Shown: in pieces, positions 1-10,186 of the stretch
Numbering within the stretch: the stretch's first letter is position 1
Layout: the number at the start of each line of letters is the position of its first letter
Assembly (NCBI GenBank): GCA_019694455.1
Contig: JAIBBY010000048.1
Span: 1 to 39,402 of the forward strand
From: Pirellulales bacterium
Lineage (GTDB): Bacteria > Planctomycetota > Planctomycetia > Pirellulales > JAEUIK01
DNA length: 39,402 bases
Direction of reading: 5' to 3'
The notes under the pieces: generated by a model
The model's database searches: none
What the model was told of the DNA's origin: nothing
Seen by the model: only the letters and a program-made list of their open reading frames with translations
Translations under genes and position numbers: made by a program

Positions 1-1
1 C

Positions 2-118
2 GAACTGCTCGCCGCCATGAACCGCATGCGCGCCCAAATGGCGGGCGCCGGCGGACCGGGTGGCCCGGGCGGAGGCGGCGCGATCGCGGCCGCCGGCGCC
101 GGCGCGTCCGGTCTGTAA
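2..118 (+). CDS. C-terminal end of an unidentified protein (partial)
   Basis: The reading frame is open from the window edge to a TAA at 116-118. It gives 38 residues ending in a low-complexity Gly/Ala/Pro tail after a short Met/Arg/Gln segment. The tail is too short and too simple to identify. It sits 69 bases upstream of a MacB-like ATPase on the same strand. In such operons this position is often held by a periplasmic adaptor (HlyD/MacA-like) protein, but that is inference from context only. Confidence 0.55.
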   Translation, partial: ELLAAMNRMRAQMAGAGGPGGPGGGGAIAAAGAGASGL

Positions 119-187
119 TCCACCGACTCGTCTCGCACCCCCTTCAGCGGACACCAGTCCGCTTTCGTCACCTCGTCCAGCGCACTT

Positions 188-882
<695 letters not shown>

Positions 883-886
<4 letters not shown>

Positions 887-2211
887 TGGGCCTGGGACTA
901 CGCACGTGGGTGCTCGGGGTGAAGAGCCTGCTCTTGCATCCGCTGCGCTCGCTGCTCACCGTGCTCGGCATGTTCATCGGTGTGGCCAGCGTCATCTGGC
1001 TGCTCGCCATTGGCGAAGGCATCAGTCGCAAGGCGCAAGAACAAATCCGCGGACTCGGAGCCGACAACATCATTGTCCGCTCGATCAAACCGGCCAACGA
1101 GGCCACCGCGCAGGTTCGTGGACCGGTTCCCTATGGCCTCACACGGCTGGACCATACTCGACTGGAAGCGACTCTCCCCACGGTCGAACGCGCCTTGCGC
1201 ATTCGCGAGATTCGCCAGCAATTTCGCTATGCCGATCGGCCGGTTGTCGATGGCCGTCTCGTCGGCTGCACGCCCGAGTATGCCGATGTCACTCAACTCG
1301 AAGTCGAGCGCGGCCATTTCATTACCGAAGTGGAGCTCAATCAAAAAGAAAAGGTCTGCTGCCTGGCCTCCGAAGTCGCGGAAAAGCTCTTTCCCTACGA
1401 AGACCCGATCGGACGGTCAATCCATATTGAGACCGACTACTACGTCGTCGTCGGCGTACTCAAGCCGCGCCAAGCCATGGCGGGCATCGGCGGTTCGCTG
1501 TCGGCCCAAGATTTTTCCCATGATGTCTATGTCCCCATTGAGACTCTTTGGCAGCGCATTGGCGATTCGGTCGTTGTCCGTCGCAGCGGCTCGTTCGAGG
1601 GTGAAATTGTCGAACTCAGTCAAATCACCTTGCGCGTCAACTCCGTCGACAACGTCGTGGAGACCGCCGAACTGGTGAAGCGAACGCTCGCCGATCACCA
1701 CAAGCAAAACGATATCGCCGTCACGGTGCCACTGGAATTGCTGGAACAGGCCAAGACCACGCAACTCATGTTCATGATCTTCATGGGCTTGATCGCCGCC
1801 ATCTCACTAGTCGTTGGCGGCATCGGCATCATGAACATCATGCTCGCCACCGTCACCGAGCGCACCCGCGAGATTGGCATCCGCCGCGCGCTTGGCGCCA
1901 AGCGCCGCGACATCACCCGCCAGTTCCTGGTAGAAACCGTGGTCCTCTCCGTGGTTGGCGGCGCCACCGGAATCCTCGGCGGTCTGATCTGTGGCCCGCT
2001 CACCAACGTCTTGCGCAGAGCGCTCGAGATGGCGTTTCCTCAGAATATGGCCGAACTGCCCGAGGTGATTCGCACGGTGATGCCGGTGATCGTGCCGTGG
2101 TCGATTCCCCTGGCGTTCTTCATCTCCATGAGCGTGGGGGTGATCTTTGGACTCTATCCCGCCATGCGCGCCGCGGCGATGGATCCCATCGAAGCGCTGC
2201 GGCATGAGTAG
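883..2211 (+). CDS. ABC transporter permease, MacB-like/FtsX family
   Basis: A 442-residue permease with the MacB layout. A first membrane helix lies at about residues 22-43 (hydrophobic run ending VIWLLAIG). A periplasmic core of roughly 240 residues follows. A C-terminal FtsX domain then has three more helices (near 295-320, 350-375 and 405-430). The conserved MacB_PCD/FtsX feature ERTREIGIRRALGA lies after the second helix, where the coupling helix contacts the ATPase. The start ATG overlaps the stop of the ATPase gene. With that ATPase it should form a dimeric inner-membrane pump driving export or extraction of a periplasmic substrate. It ends 21 bases from a convergent gene with no obvious terminator between them. 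Confidence 0.93.
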
Positions 2212-2232
2212 GCCCAATCGTCAGCGAATGAG

Positions 2233-3864
2233 CTACTCGCCCCTCCCCGATCGCGCTACTTCCAGCGCATAAACGGTGTACGTCCCGTTCGTGTACAGAC
2301 GCGGCAAATCAAGCGGCGGGTCGCTCTCCGTCAGCAGGTACGTGGCGCCGTACTTTTGCCCCAATTCGCGCAGCCGTGACGGCGTCAACTCTGCCAGCGA
2401 ACCGTATTCCCATGAATTGACGGCGTATTCTTCACGCCCATAGATGTCGACCATCCGCCGCCACCACTCGACAATTCCGCGGGCGTCTTGCGGCAAATCC
2501 TTCCAGTTGACGACTTCCCCCCGGCCAGCGCGCCACTTGAAGGTTTGCGCCGTCTTCGGAGTCAGGAAGACGGCGTCGCGCGGGGTGTTCGCTTTCACCC
2601 ATTCGGTCGCCGAGCGCCAATCGGTTGCGTTCTCGACCTTGCTCGCCACCTCCGAGCGGGCCGGATCGGAAGTCAGCACTTGTCGACCGTGAGTCACAAG
2701 GTAAATTCCAGCCACCACGATCGGCGCCGCCAGCCGCCAATGGCGTTTACGGCCAGATGTTGGTCGTCCAGCAAACTGCTTGCTACCACCCGCTGCCCAC
2801 GCAACCCATGCCAACGCCGCCCCAAGCGGCAACGCGAAATCGGCAAGGCGAAACCAATAATAACGCATCCAGGTGGCGGCCAGATCGGCGCGATGCCACG
2901 TCGCCCAGGAGAGCAGGATGCCGAACGCCGCGATCGTCATCGCCAAGAGCGTGAACCAACGCACCCGGCGCTGCGCATCGCTCGGGACGATGCTCCACGC
3001 AAACAGCAACCACAACAAATAGAGCCCTAGATAACGTGTTGCCCCTTCCAGCGAAAACAATGGCGGCAACAGATGGTGTGGTAACCGTTGAAAGACATAC
3101 AGTTGACGGGCTTCGGCAATCACCGTCGGGTCAACACCCCAGTCCATCGCCAGCACCGGCACAACGCCCGGCGCTGCGATGCACCCAAAGACGAAGACCG
3201 CTCGCAACAATGAGACCGGGCGCGGCCTGGCAGGATCGATCATCCAAACGATCAGAATCGCCCCCGCGGTCCAGCCTCCCACCAACACATGAAACAGTGT
3301 CGCTATCCCTGCCCAGAACATGGATCGCTGCCAGCGGCCCGTTGCCATGCCAGCCAGCGCCAAGAATACGAACACATAGGCGATGCTCTTGGCCTCGACG
3401 CCGCCAACCACCCACTCGCCCGCCAATTGGCAGTTCTCGCTCATTGCTACAAATAGCGCCGCGGCCAACACGCTAAGCCAGCGGGCAGGCACAACCGCCA
3501 CCGACAGTCGGCGAAAGGCATAGGCCAGCGACAGCCAGATCGCCGCTCTGCCAATCACTGCATACCAATACAGTGAAACCAGGCGACTGATCCATCCGGT
3601 CGCCAGATAGAACGCCAGATGGCTCTCTGTCCACAGGCTCTGCTCTGCCGGCGGCGCAAGAAAGAAGTCGTTTGGTATCCAGTCCGGATCCCAAAAATGG
3701 CGCGCCTTGACCAGGTAATGAGATTCGTTGACATCGGGGATCGGCCAACCGGCATGGATCGCGAAGACCGCACAAATCAGCAAGACTTCTAGTGCCGCCT
3801 GCGCGCGCGAACCGGCGCTGGTACGCGTCGTGTCCGAGTTGAGTTGCGCGATAGTTGGCGACAT
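2233..3864 (-). CDS. Polytopic membrane protein with soluble C-terminal domain (DUF6798-like)
   Basis: A protein of about 543 residues with roughly eight to ten hydrophobic helices in its first 400 residues, followed by a soluble domain of about 130 residues. The N-terminal segment has an early loop with Asp-Val-Asn-Glu and His residues, loosely like GT-C membrane glycosyltransferases. The C-terminal domain contains TPRDAVFLTP and EVVNWKDLPQDARG, which I associate from memory with the planctomycete family DUF6798; function unknown. The frame is open to 3966, but the extra 34 residues are Arg-rich and unlike a membrane-protein N-terminus, so ATG 3864 (MSPTIAQ) is preferred. It is convergent with the ABC permease and divergent from the gene at 4109. 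No enzymatic activity can be assigned. Confidence 0.8.
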   Translation of the reverse strand: MSPTIAQLNSDTTRTSAGSRAQAALEVLLICAVFAIHAGWPIPDVNESHYLVKARHFWDPDWIPNDFFLAPPAEQSLWTESHLAFYLATGWISRLVSLYWYAVIGRAAIWLSLAYAFRRLSVAVVPARWLSVLAAALFVAMSENCQLAGEWVVGGVEAKSIAYVFVFLALAGMATGRWQRSMFWAGIATLFHVLVGGWTAGAILIVWMIDPARPRPVSLLRAVFVFGCIAAPGVVPVLAMDWGVDPTVIAEARQLYVFQRLPHHLLPPLFSLEGATRYLGLYLLWLLFAWSIVPSDAQRRVRWFTLLAMTIAAFGILLSWATWHRADLAATWMRYYWFRLADFALPLGAALAWVAWAAGGSKQFAGRPTSGRKRHWRLAAPIVVAGIYLVTHGRQVLTSDPARSEVASKVENATDWRSATEWVKANTPRDAVFLTPKTAQTFKWRAGRGEVVNWKDLPQDARGIVEWWRRMVDIYGREEYAVNSWEYGSLAELTPSRLRELGQKYGATYLLTESDPPLDLPRLYTNGTYTVYALEVARSGRGE

Positions 3865-4070
3865 AGCGTGCTGATTGGCCTGCGAATAAGGGCGTCGGCG
3901 CCAGCGTACCGGCGCTTCCCTTGCCCTGCCAGAGCGGATCGCCACGCTTGTTGCGGCAGTAACCACATCCCTGGCGGGCTGGAGTCACATGGTTGTCGCC
4001 GATGCCAAGCGAGATTCTGGCGGCAAACGAGTGGAAGCGCGGGAAAACATCCAAGAAGTTCGCTGGTCGA

Positions 4071-4102
4071 TTGACGCCGGCGTGCAAGGTCCGCGATAGA
4101 AT
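4071..4102 (+). promoter_or_regulatory. Candidate promoter giving a leaderless mRNA for the gene at 4109
   Basis: TTGACG at 4071-4076 and TAGAAT at 4097-4102 resemble sigma-70 -35 and -10 boxes, with a long 20-base spacer. The ATG at 4109 falls where transcription would be expected to start, and there is no Shine-Dalgarno. Confidence 0.4.
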
Positions 4103-4108
4103 ACGCCG

Positions 4109-4543
4109 ATGGCCGATTCATTTCCCCCTTGGATCCAGTTCCGCCTGCGCACCATCTTGGTGGCGATCACCGCCTTTTCGATCGCCGCCGCGATTTCGCC
4201 GCGCTTGGCAGTCGTCGGCGGCGTCATCGCGCTTTTGATGAGTGTCATCTCGCATTTGGCCAGCGCTCCCCAATCAATGACGACCATCGCCAGGTATCGC
4301 TTTGCGCACGAAGCGGGGTTGGCCAAGAATCTGCTCGCGGCGAATGAAATTGCCGCGTTCGTCCACAATGAATTGGCGGCAACCATTTTTGGCGACACGG
4401 CGATTGCCGTTCGTTTGCTGGTGGCTGTGGAAGACGAAACGCGCGCTCGAATGATTCTTGCCTCGGAAGGCGCGACTTCCAATCTCATCGTCGCGCCGGA
4501 CGGACCTGGCACGCACGACCTCGACAACGTCGCATCCGACTGA
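4109..4543 (+). CDS. Small membrane protein with a DUF2007-like signal-transducing domain
   Basis: A 144-residue protein. Residues about 10-50 form one long or two short membrane helices, introduced by FRLRTILV, a type of N-terminus frequent in planctomycete membrane proteins. The rest resembles DUF2007: an Ala/Leu-rich helix (LAKNLLAANEIAAFV), then a short strand and the pattern AVRLLVAVEDETRARMIL, matching the family pattern of a ligand-accessible beta strand followed by a DEERAREIL-like helix. The family is described as putative signal transducing, with no proven activity. The start ATG has no Shine-Dalgarno but lies six bases after a TAGAAT box. The neighbours (a membrane protein behind it and ppdK 220 bases ahead) do not suggest a pathway. 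Confidence 0.72.
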   Translation: MADSFPPWIQFRLRTILVAITAFSIAAAISPRLAVVGGVIALLMSVISHLASAPQSMTTIARYRFAHEAGLAKNLLAANEIAAFVHNELAATIFGDTAIAVRLLVAVEDETRARMILASEGATSNLIVAPDGPGTHDLDNVASD

Positions 4544-4763
4544 GGTGGCCATTTTCGGCGCTTTCGCGACAACGCCCGATTTGGTAAATTCTGGGGCTGT
4601 TTTTCGTAAATGGCGCTGTTGCCGGTCGCGCCTCCGCCGAATTTGGCTCGCGGCGCAGTAGCGGAAAAACCAGACGGTTTTCACCCCGAAACGGCTGACG
4701 CCGTGCCTGCCCGCCGATTTTCCGCCTGATATTCAAGTCTGACAGTTAGATAAGGAACGCATC

Positions 4764-7502
4764 ATGGCCGCTGCCCATGAGAAATACGTCTTTTCGTTTG
4801 GTCCGCAAGGCACGGATGGCGACGCCACCATGCGCGACATCCTCGGTGGCAAGGGCGCGAACCTCGCCGAAATGACGCGGATCGGCCTGCCCGTTCCAGC
4901 CGGTTTCACCATCGGCACCAACGTCTGCACTTACTTCTACGACCATGACCGCCAGTATCCACCGCAACTCAAGGCGCTGGTCGATGAGGCCATGCGCAAA
5001 ATCGAACAGGCGATGGGCGCCCAGTTTGGCTCCACCAAGAACCCGCTGCTTGTCTCCTGTCGATCTGGCGCGCGCGACTCAATGCCCGGCATGATGGACA
5101 CCGTGCTCAACATCGGACTCAACGACGACACCGTGCAGGCCCTGGCGGAGCAATCACAGAACGAGCGCTTCGCCTGGGACAGCTATCGCCGTTTCGTGCA
5201 GATGTATGGCGATGTGGTGCTCGACCTCAAGCCGAAGGACAAAACAGAGATCGACCCGTTCGAAAAGCTGCTGGAAGAAAAGAAGCACGCCGCCGGTGTG
5301 AAGCTCGACAACGAGTTGAGCCCCAAGCACCTCAAGGAGTTGGTGGTCGAGTTCAAGAAGGCGATTAAGGACCAGACCGGCAAGGACTTTCCCACCGATC
5401 CCATGCAGCAGGTTTGGGGCGCCATCGGCGCCGTGTTTGGTAGTTGGATGAATGATCGCGCGATTGTCTATCGGCGCATGAACGGCATTCCGCACGAGTG
5501 GGGCACGGCGGTCAACGTGCAGGCCATGGTCTTCGGAAATCTCGGCGACGACTGCGCTACCGGCGTGGCCATGACGCGCGATGTCGCCCTCGGCGCTCCC
5601 GGCATCAATGGCGATTATCTCATCAACGCGCAAGGCGAGGATGTGGTGGCCGGCATCCGCACACCCAAGCGAATCGAGGAAACCCTCGGCAAGGACATGC
5701 CTGCGGGCTTCAAGCAGCTTGAGGAAATTGGCAAGTTGCTGGAGCGGCACTACAAGGAAGTGCAGGACATCGAGTTTACCATCCAGCGCGGCAAAGTCTG
5801 GATGCTGCAAACTCGCAACGCCAAGCGCACTGGTTTTGCCGCGGTGCGCATCGCCGTCGACCTGGTGAACGAGGGGCTCATCACCAAGGAAGAGGCGCTT
5901 GCCGCCAGACGCATCCCCGCCGACGATCTGAATCAACTCTTGCAGCCAATCTACGACCCGGCCTCGAAGCGCGAGGCGCAAAAGGCTGGCCGGTTGTTGG
6001 CCAAAGGCATCAACGCCGGCCCCGGCGCCGCCAGCGGTAAGATTGTCTTACATGCTGCTGACGCTGAGAAAATGTGGGATCGCGATCATCATGTGCAATT
6101 GATCCTGGTCCGCCGCGAGACCAGTCCCGAGGACTTGCGCGGCATGAAAGTGGCTAAAGGCATCTTGACCGCCTTCGGCGGGGCCAGCTCGCACGCGGCG
6201 CTGGTCAGCCGGCAGATGGGCAAGGCCTGCATCGTGGGCTGCAGCGATCTGGAGATCGATTACAAGGCCGGAACGGTCAAAGTAGGCGGCAAGACGCTTC
6301 GCGAGGGAGACGCCATTTCGATCGATGGATTCACCGGCGAGGTGTTCGAGGGCGCCGTGCAGGATCGACCCAGCGAAATCCTGCAGGTGTTGATAGCCAA
6401 AACTCTCAAGCCCGAGGCGTCCGAAACCTATGGCCGTTACGCTCAGCTCATGAGCTGGGCCGACGAGTACCGCCGACTCAAGGTTCGCACCAACGCCGAC
6501 GAGCCGAAGCAGGCCGAGGAAGCGATCGCTTTTGGCGCCGAAGGCATTGGCCTGTGCCGCACCGAACATATGTTCTTCGATCATATCGACGAATTCCGCG
6601 AGATGATCCTCGGCGAAACTATCGAAGCGCGCGAGAAGGCGCTCGCCAAGCTATTGCCGTTCCAGCGCGAAGACTTCTGCGGCATCTTCAAGGCCATGAC
6701 TGGCAAACCCGTGACAATCCGGCTCTTGGATCCGCCGTTGCACGAATTTTTGCCGCACGAGTCTTCCGAACAGGCCGAACTGGCTAAGAAGATCGGCACG
6801 ACGGCGGAGACGATCGCGCGCCGCGTGCACGACTTGCACGAGTTCAACCCCATGCTCGGTCATCGCGGTTGCCGACTCGGCATCGTTTTCCCGGAGATCA
6901 CGCGGATGCAAGCCCGCGCCATCTTTGAGGCCGCCTGCGACGCCAAGAAGGCCGGCGCCACGCCGATCCCGGAAGTGATGATCCCCTTGGTGGGCTTCGT
7001 CACCGAGTATCGCAATCAAGAAAAGATCGTTCGCGACACCGCCGAGCAGGTCTTTCAAGAGAAAGGCATGAAGGTCGATTACCTAGTCGGCACCATGATC
7101 GAGATCCCGCGCGCGGCGCTTCGCGCTGACGAGATCGCCAAACACGCCGAGTTCTTCAGCTTCGGCACCAACGACCTCACGCAGACGACGCTCGGTATGA
7201 GCCGCGACGATTACGGCGGTTTCATCACTTACTATCGCGAACACGACATTGTGCCGAATGATCCCTTCCAGACGATTGATCAATCGGGTGTCGGCGATCT
7301 GATGGCGATTGGCGTTGAACGCGGGCGCAGCGAGCGCAAGAACCTCAAGATCGGCATCTGCGGCGAACATGGTGGCGATCCGGCTAGTGTGGTCTTCTGC
7401 AACAAGCTCGGTTTCGACTATGTGAGCTGCTCCCCCTTCCGTGTGGCGATCGCGCGGCTAGCGGCAGCGCAGGCCGCGGTGGCGGACAAGGCCAAGAAGT
7501 AA
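4764..7502 (+). CDS. ppdK: Pyruvate, phosphate dikinase
   Basis: A 912-residue cytoplasmic enzyme interconverting pyruvate + ATP + Pi with phosphoenolpyruvate + AMP + PPi, serving glycolysis or gluconeogenesis depending on PPi. Domain order is canonical: an ATP-grasp domain (about 1-390, with CRSGARDSMPGMMDT near 99-113), the swivelling phosphohistidine domain with catalytic His477 in GGASSHAAL, and the C-terminal TIM barrel (about 540-905) with RTEHMF, GHRGCRLG and the catalytic Cys near 866 in ICGEHGGDP. The length is slightly above the usual 870-890. ATG 4764 is supported by AAGGA at 4752-4756. It stands alone in its orientation and converges on lpxA, with two hairpins between them. The swivel motif has Ser where many PPDKs have Thr (GGxTSHAA), a conservative change. 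Confidence 0.97.
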   Translation: MAAAHEKYVFSFGPQGTDGDATMRDILGGKGANLAEMTRIGLPVPAGFTIGTNVCTYFYDHDRQYPPQLKALVDEAMRKIEQAMGAQFGSTKNPLLVSCRSGARDSMPGMMDTVLNIGLNDDTVQALAEQSQNERFAWDSYRRFVQMYGDVVLDLKPKDKTEIDPFEKLLEEKKHAAGVKLDNELSPKHLKELVVEFKKAIKDQTGKDFPTDPMQQVWGAIGAVFGSWMNDRAIVYRRMNGIPHEWGTAVNVQAMVFGNLGDDCATGVAMTRDVALGAPGINGDYLINAQGEDVVAGIRTPKRIEETLGKDMPAGFKQLEEIGKLLERHYKEVQDIEFTIQRGKVWMLQTRNAKRTGFAAVRIAVDLVNEGLITKEEALAARRIPADDLNQLLQPIYDPASKREAQKAGRLLAKGINAGPGAASGKIVLHAADAEKMWDRDHHVQLILVRRETSPEDLRGMKVAKGILTAFGGASSHAALVSRQMGKACIVGCSDLEIDYKAGTVKVGGKTLREGDAISIDGFTGEVFEGAVQDRPSEILQVLIAKTLKPEASETYGRYAQLMSWADEYRRLKVRTNADEPKQAEEAIAFGAEGIGLCRTEHMFFDHIDEFREMILGETIEAREKALAKLLPFQREDFCGIFKAMTGKPVTIRLLDPPLHEFLPHESSEQAELAKKIGTTAETIARRVHDLHEFNPMLGHRGCRLGIVFPEITRMQARAIFEAACDAKKAGATPIPEVMIPLVGFVTEYRNQEKIVRDTAEQVFQEKGMKVDYLVGTMIEIPRAALRADEIAKHAEFFSFGTNDLTQTTLGMSRDDYGGFITYYREHDIVPNDPFQTIDQSGVGDLMAIGVERGRSERKNLKIGICGEHGGDPASVVFCNKLGFDYVSCSPFRVAIARLAAAQAAVADKAKK

Positions 7503-7549
7503 CTCGCCGCGCCACCACGAGCGCAGGCCGCCACGAGCATTGAAGTTCA

Positions 7550-7589
7550 CCAATCGCAGATTGGCATACCGACTGAGGCGCCGCCTCAG
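7550..7589. terminator. Two short hairpins between convergent ppdK and lpxA
   Basis: CCAATC/GATTGG with a 3-base loop (7550-7564) and CTGAGGC/GCCTCAG with a 3-base loop (7573-7589, overlapping the lpxA stop) lie back to back between the convergent genes. Neither is followed by a T-run on either strand, so they may protect 3' ends or mark weak bidirectional termination rather than act as intrinsic terminators. Confidence 0.35.
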
Positions 7590-8443
7590 CCAGCGAGTCG
7601 CCTCCGCGAGTGCTCGTGTCCGCTCGACTGATTCGCTTCGACTAACTTGAGCGTGACCGGCGCCGGACCGCGTCGCTCCGCGACGAATCCGCGCTTGCAG
7701 ATGGCCAGGAACGGCTCCATTGACGCGGCGGGCCCCGCCGCGAACTGCTGGGCCAATCTCCGCAATGTCTCCGCGCGGCTGTGCCCCCCGCGATAGATCA
7801 GCCGATACGCGGCCTTGAGCTCCGCTACCTGACTGGTGCTGTAGCCATTGCGGCGTAGACCGATCAAATTGAGACCGACCGCCAGGCTGGTGGCGCCATC
7901 AATCGTGGTGAAAGGCAGCACGTCCTGAGTAACATGCGCCTGACCTCCCACCATCGCCAAACAACCGACGCGACAGAATTGATGAATCGCGACCGCGCCC
8001 GAGATGAATGCGCGATCTTCCACCAGCACATGCCCGGCCAGCAGCACGTTGTTAGCCATGATGATGTGATTGCCCACCGTGCAATCGTGGGCGACGTGCG
8101 CGTTCGCCATCAGATAATTGTGGTCGCCAATGCAGGTGGCCGTGCCCGGCCGCAGCGCGCGATGTAGCGTGACGTTCTCGCGAAAGGTGTTGTGCGAACC
8201 CACGATCAACCCGCCCACGTCGCTCGGTTTGTGGACGTGTTGCGGCAAGCCGCCCAGCACGGCCCCTTCATAGACGTGATTGTGCGGCCCCAATCGTGTG
8301 CCCCGCTTGATGGTCACTCGCCCTTCAAGACGGCAGCCATCGCCGAGTTCCGTGTCGGGTTCGACGATCGAAAAGGGTCCGATTTCTATGTCGTGACCTA
8401 GTTGCGCATCGGGGCTGACGATGGCCAGCGGATGGATCTTCAC
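7586..8443 (-). CDS. lpxA: Acyl-ACP--UDP-N-acetylglucosamine O-acyltransferase
   Basis: A 285-residue left-handed beta-helix acyltransferase performing the first step of lipid A synthesis, transfer of a 3-hydroxyacyl chain from acyl-ACP to the 3-OH of UDP-GlcNAc. Hexapeptide repeats fill residues 1-185. The catalytic His is His119 within NAHVAHDCTVGN, the equivalent of His125 in E. coli. NTFRENVTLHR and the IHQFCRVG motif are diagnostic of LpxA over LpxD. A helical C-terminal domain (about 190-270, with AYRLIYRGG) completes the family fold. The start is GTG 8443, preceded by GAGG. No other lipid A genes are present in the window, so this is an isolated member of the pathway. Its presence fits the Gram-negative-type outer membrane now accepted for planctomycetes. 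Confidence 0.95.
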   Translation of the reverse strand: MKIHPLAIVSPDAQLGHDIEIGPFSIVEPDTELGDGCRLEGRVTIKRGTRLGPHNHVYEGAVLGGLPQHVHKPSDVGGLIVGSHNTFRENVTLHRALRPGTATCIGDHNYLMANAHVAHDCTVGNHIIMANNVLLAGHVLVEDRAFISGAVAIHQFCRVGCLAMVGGQAHVTQDVLPFTTIDGATSLAVGLNLIGLRRNGYSTSQVAELKAAYRLIYRGGHSRAETLRRLAQQFAAGPAASMEPFLAICKRGFVAERRGPAPVTLKLVEANQSSGHEHSRRRLAG

Positions 8444-8803
8444 TATGAACCTCGGCGAAGTTGGGTCGTTGCGGCAGGCCGGCGGCGAATGCGGGTAAAA
8501 TCGCCGCTGGTCTCAGGCAAGTTGCCGATCCGCTGCGGGAAAACGGTCGGCTACGCTTTCTTATCGGCCTTGCCGCGTCAACCGATTAGCCGCTCGTTTC
8601 CGAGTGTTAGGGTTTTGCAGCAACCGATGGCCTCAGATCGACGGTTTGTCGCTACTACCACAGACAACGAGGTTTGTGTCTGTTCGGGCGTCAGCGTTGC
8701 AAGAGCGACTTCCTTGACCCTGCTTCGCCAGCTTTCCAGAATGAGACAAGCGAAACGCCCCGCTGGGCTGATTGCACTGCTGGCAAAGTCATTGGAGAGA
8801 CGA
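8444..8803. other. Divergent intergenic region between lpxA and the TPR gene
   Basis: A 360-base non-coding stretch between divergent genes. The frame entering the TPR gene is open through most of it, but those residues (Arg/Ser/Pro mixture) look non-coding, and a good ribosome site precedes the internal ATG 8804. It contains an inverted repeat ACAGACA/TGTCTGT (8660-8666 and 8677-8683, 10-base loop) and a promoter-like pair at 8713-8741. No further gene or RNA is recognised. Confidence 0.5.
8713..8741 (+). promoter_or_regulatory. Candidate sigma-70 promoter for the TPR/DUF1080 operon
   Basis: TTGACC (8713-8718), a 17-base spacer and CAGAAT (8736-8741) lie about 60 bases upstream of ATG 8804. 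The -35 box matches consensus at five of six positions and the -10 at four of six. Confidence 0.4.
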
Positions 8804-9121
8804 ATGTCCGATAGTCACGAACTGTACAATCAAGCTGAGAAACTGAAGGACGAAGGCAATCTTGAAGCAGCAATTGCCAAGCTCAACGAATTGTTGGCCC
8901 AGGACGGCAAGTTCGTGCTTGCCCATTCGGCGATGGCCGTTTTGCTAGGCAAGGTAGGTCGCCATCCAGAGGCTGTGGACCATGCGAGAAAAGTTTGCGA
9001 ACTGGAGCCCAACGAGCCATTCAGTTTCACGCAACTCAGCGTCATCTGTCAGCGCGCTGGCTTGATTCCTCAAGCCGAAGACGCCATGGCGCGCGCTCGC
9101 ATGTTGCAACAAGGCCACTAA
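8804..9121 (+). CDS. Small TPR (tetratricopeptide repeat) protein
   Basis: A 105-residue helical protein with two to three TPR-like units: HELYNQAEKLKDEGNLEAAI, then LAHSAMAVLLGKVGRHPEAV, then FTQLSVICQRAGLIPQAEDA. The Gly/Ala/Pro positions are those of TPR helix pairs. No signal peptide is seen, so it is probably a cytoplasmic protein-protein adaptor. ATG 8804 is chosen because GGAGAG (8794-8799) lies just upstream and TPR similarity begins at once. The upstream extension of the frame is not protein-like. The DUF1080 gene follows 16 bases later on the same strand and is likely co-transcribed. The binding partner is unknown. Confidence 0.85.
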   Translation: MSDSHELYNQAEKLKDEGNLEAAIAKLNELLAQDGKFVLAHSAMAVLLGKVGRHPEAVDHARKVCELEPNEPFSFTQLSVICQRAGLIPQAEDAMARARMLQQGH

Positions 9122-9137
9122 CGCGTCAGGAACCACG

Positions 9138-10145
9138 ATGCGCTTCCTTTGCTGTTTGCTCGCAACGCTGCCGCTCGCGTCGTTGGCGACCGCTGCCGAT
9201 TCCTCCAAGTCGCAGTATCGCAAGGCGTTCGTCGACACATTAAGCGCCGGCGCCGATTTTCAGGTTCAAGGAGAATACGCCGGCCAACTCACGGATGGGT
9301 CGAAATACGGCGTGCAGATCGTTTCGCTCGGCGATGGCAAGTTCCGCGCGGTCGGGTACCAAGGTGGCCTTCCGGGCGATGGCTGGAACGGCTCGGAGAG
9401 GGTGATTACCGAAAGCAGCGACGATCGAGAAGCGGGTTCGGGGGGGGCGGAATTCAAGTCAGATCACGGTAGCGGGATCGCCAAAGGAGGCCTGTTGGAG
9501 CTGTTCGACGCCAGCGGCAAACCTGCCGGCACGCTGCCGCAAGTGCATCGTGAAAGTCCAACGCTCGGAGCAACTCCTCCGGCGGGCGCCGTGGTGCTGT
9601 TCGACGGACATTCCGCCGACGCTTGGCGCGGAGGACGTGTGAAAGACGGCCTCATGCAAGTCGGTGGCCAATCTAAGCAATCGTTCGACGACTTCACGCT
9701 GCATCTGGAGTTTCTGCTCCCTTATATGCCGTATGCGCGCGGACAGGATCGTGGCAACAGCGGCCTGTTTTTGCAGCGCCGCTACGAAGTGCAAATACTG
9801 GATTCATTCGGTCTCGACGGGGCCGACAACGAATGTGGCGCGGTCTATCACTTTCAAAAGCCGCTGGTGAACATGTGTCTGCCGCCGTTGTCATGGCAGA
9901 CCTACGACATGGATTTCAAAATGGCTCGATTTGACGCCAGCGGCAATAAGACGGCCAATGCGCGTGTCACGGTGAAGCACAACGGCGTGTTGATCCACGA
10001 CCAACTCGAGTTGACCCGCACGAGCGACAGTCCTTGGAAGGTCGCCGAAACGGCCGATGGCGGGCCGTTCTATATTCAGTATCACGGGGCGCCGGTGCAA
10101 TTTCGCAACATCTGGATCGTGCCCGGCTCTGCCGGAAAAAATTGA
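9138..10145 (+). CDS. Secreted DUF1080 (3-keto-disaccharide hydrolase family) protein
   Basis: A 335-residue protein with a signal peptide at 1-19 (MRFLCCLLATLPLASLATA). A region of about 120 residues of unclear family follows, then a DUF1080 beta-sandwich from about residue 150: VVLFDGHSADAWRGG, FTLHLEFLLPY, then RGNSGLFLQRRYEVQILDSF and the closing VQFRNIWI. DUF1080 proteins are concanavalin-like lectin/glucanase folds, abundant in planctomycetes. Some members hydrolyse 3-keto-glycosides, so a role in periplasmic or surface carbohydrate breakdown is plausible. AGGAA precedes the ATG. It probably forms an operon with the TPR gene. A 6-bp hairpin GAGGCA/TGCCTC (10144-10158) overlaps the stop but lacks a T-run. 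Confidence 0.9.
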   Translation: MRFLCCLLATLPLASLATAADSSKSQYRKAFVDTLSAGADFQVQGEYAGQLTDGSKYGVQIVSLGDGKFRAVGYQGGLPGDGWNGSERVITESSDDREAGSGGAEFKSDHGSGIAKGGLLELFDASGKPAGTLPQVHRESPTLGATPPAGAVVLFDGHSADAWRGGRVKDGLMQVGGQSKQSFDDFTLHLEFLLPYMPYARGQDRGNSGLFLQRRYEVQILDSFGLDGADNECGAVYHFQKPLVNMCLPPLSWQTYDMDFKMARFDASGNKTANARVTVKHNGVLIHDQLELTRTSDSPWKVAETADGGPFYIQYHGAPVQFRNIWIVPGSAGKN

Positions 10146-10186
10146 GGCAGCTTGCCTCGCAACGAGATAAGCTAAAGTTGAATCAA

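Noticed and set aside
8402..8803. N-terminal extension of the TPR protein
   Set aside because: It overlaps the lpxA start, is Arg/Ser-rich without domain features, and a ribosome site precedes ATG 8804.
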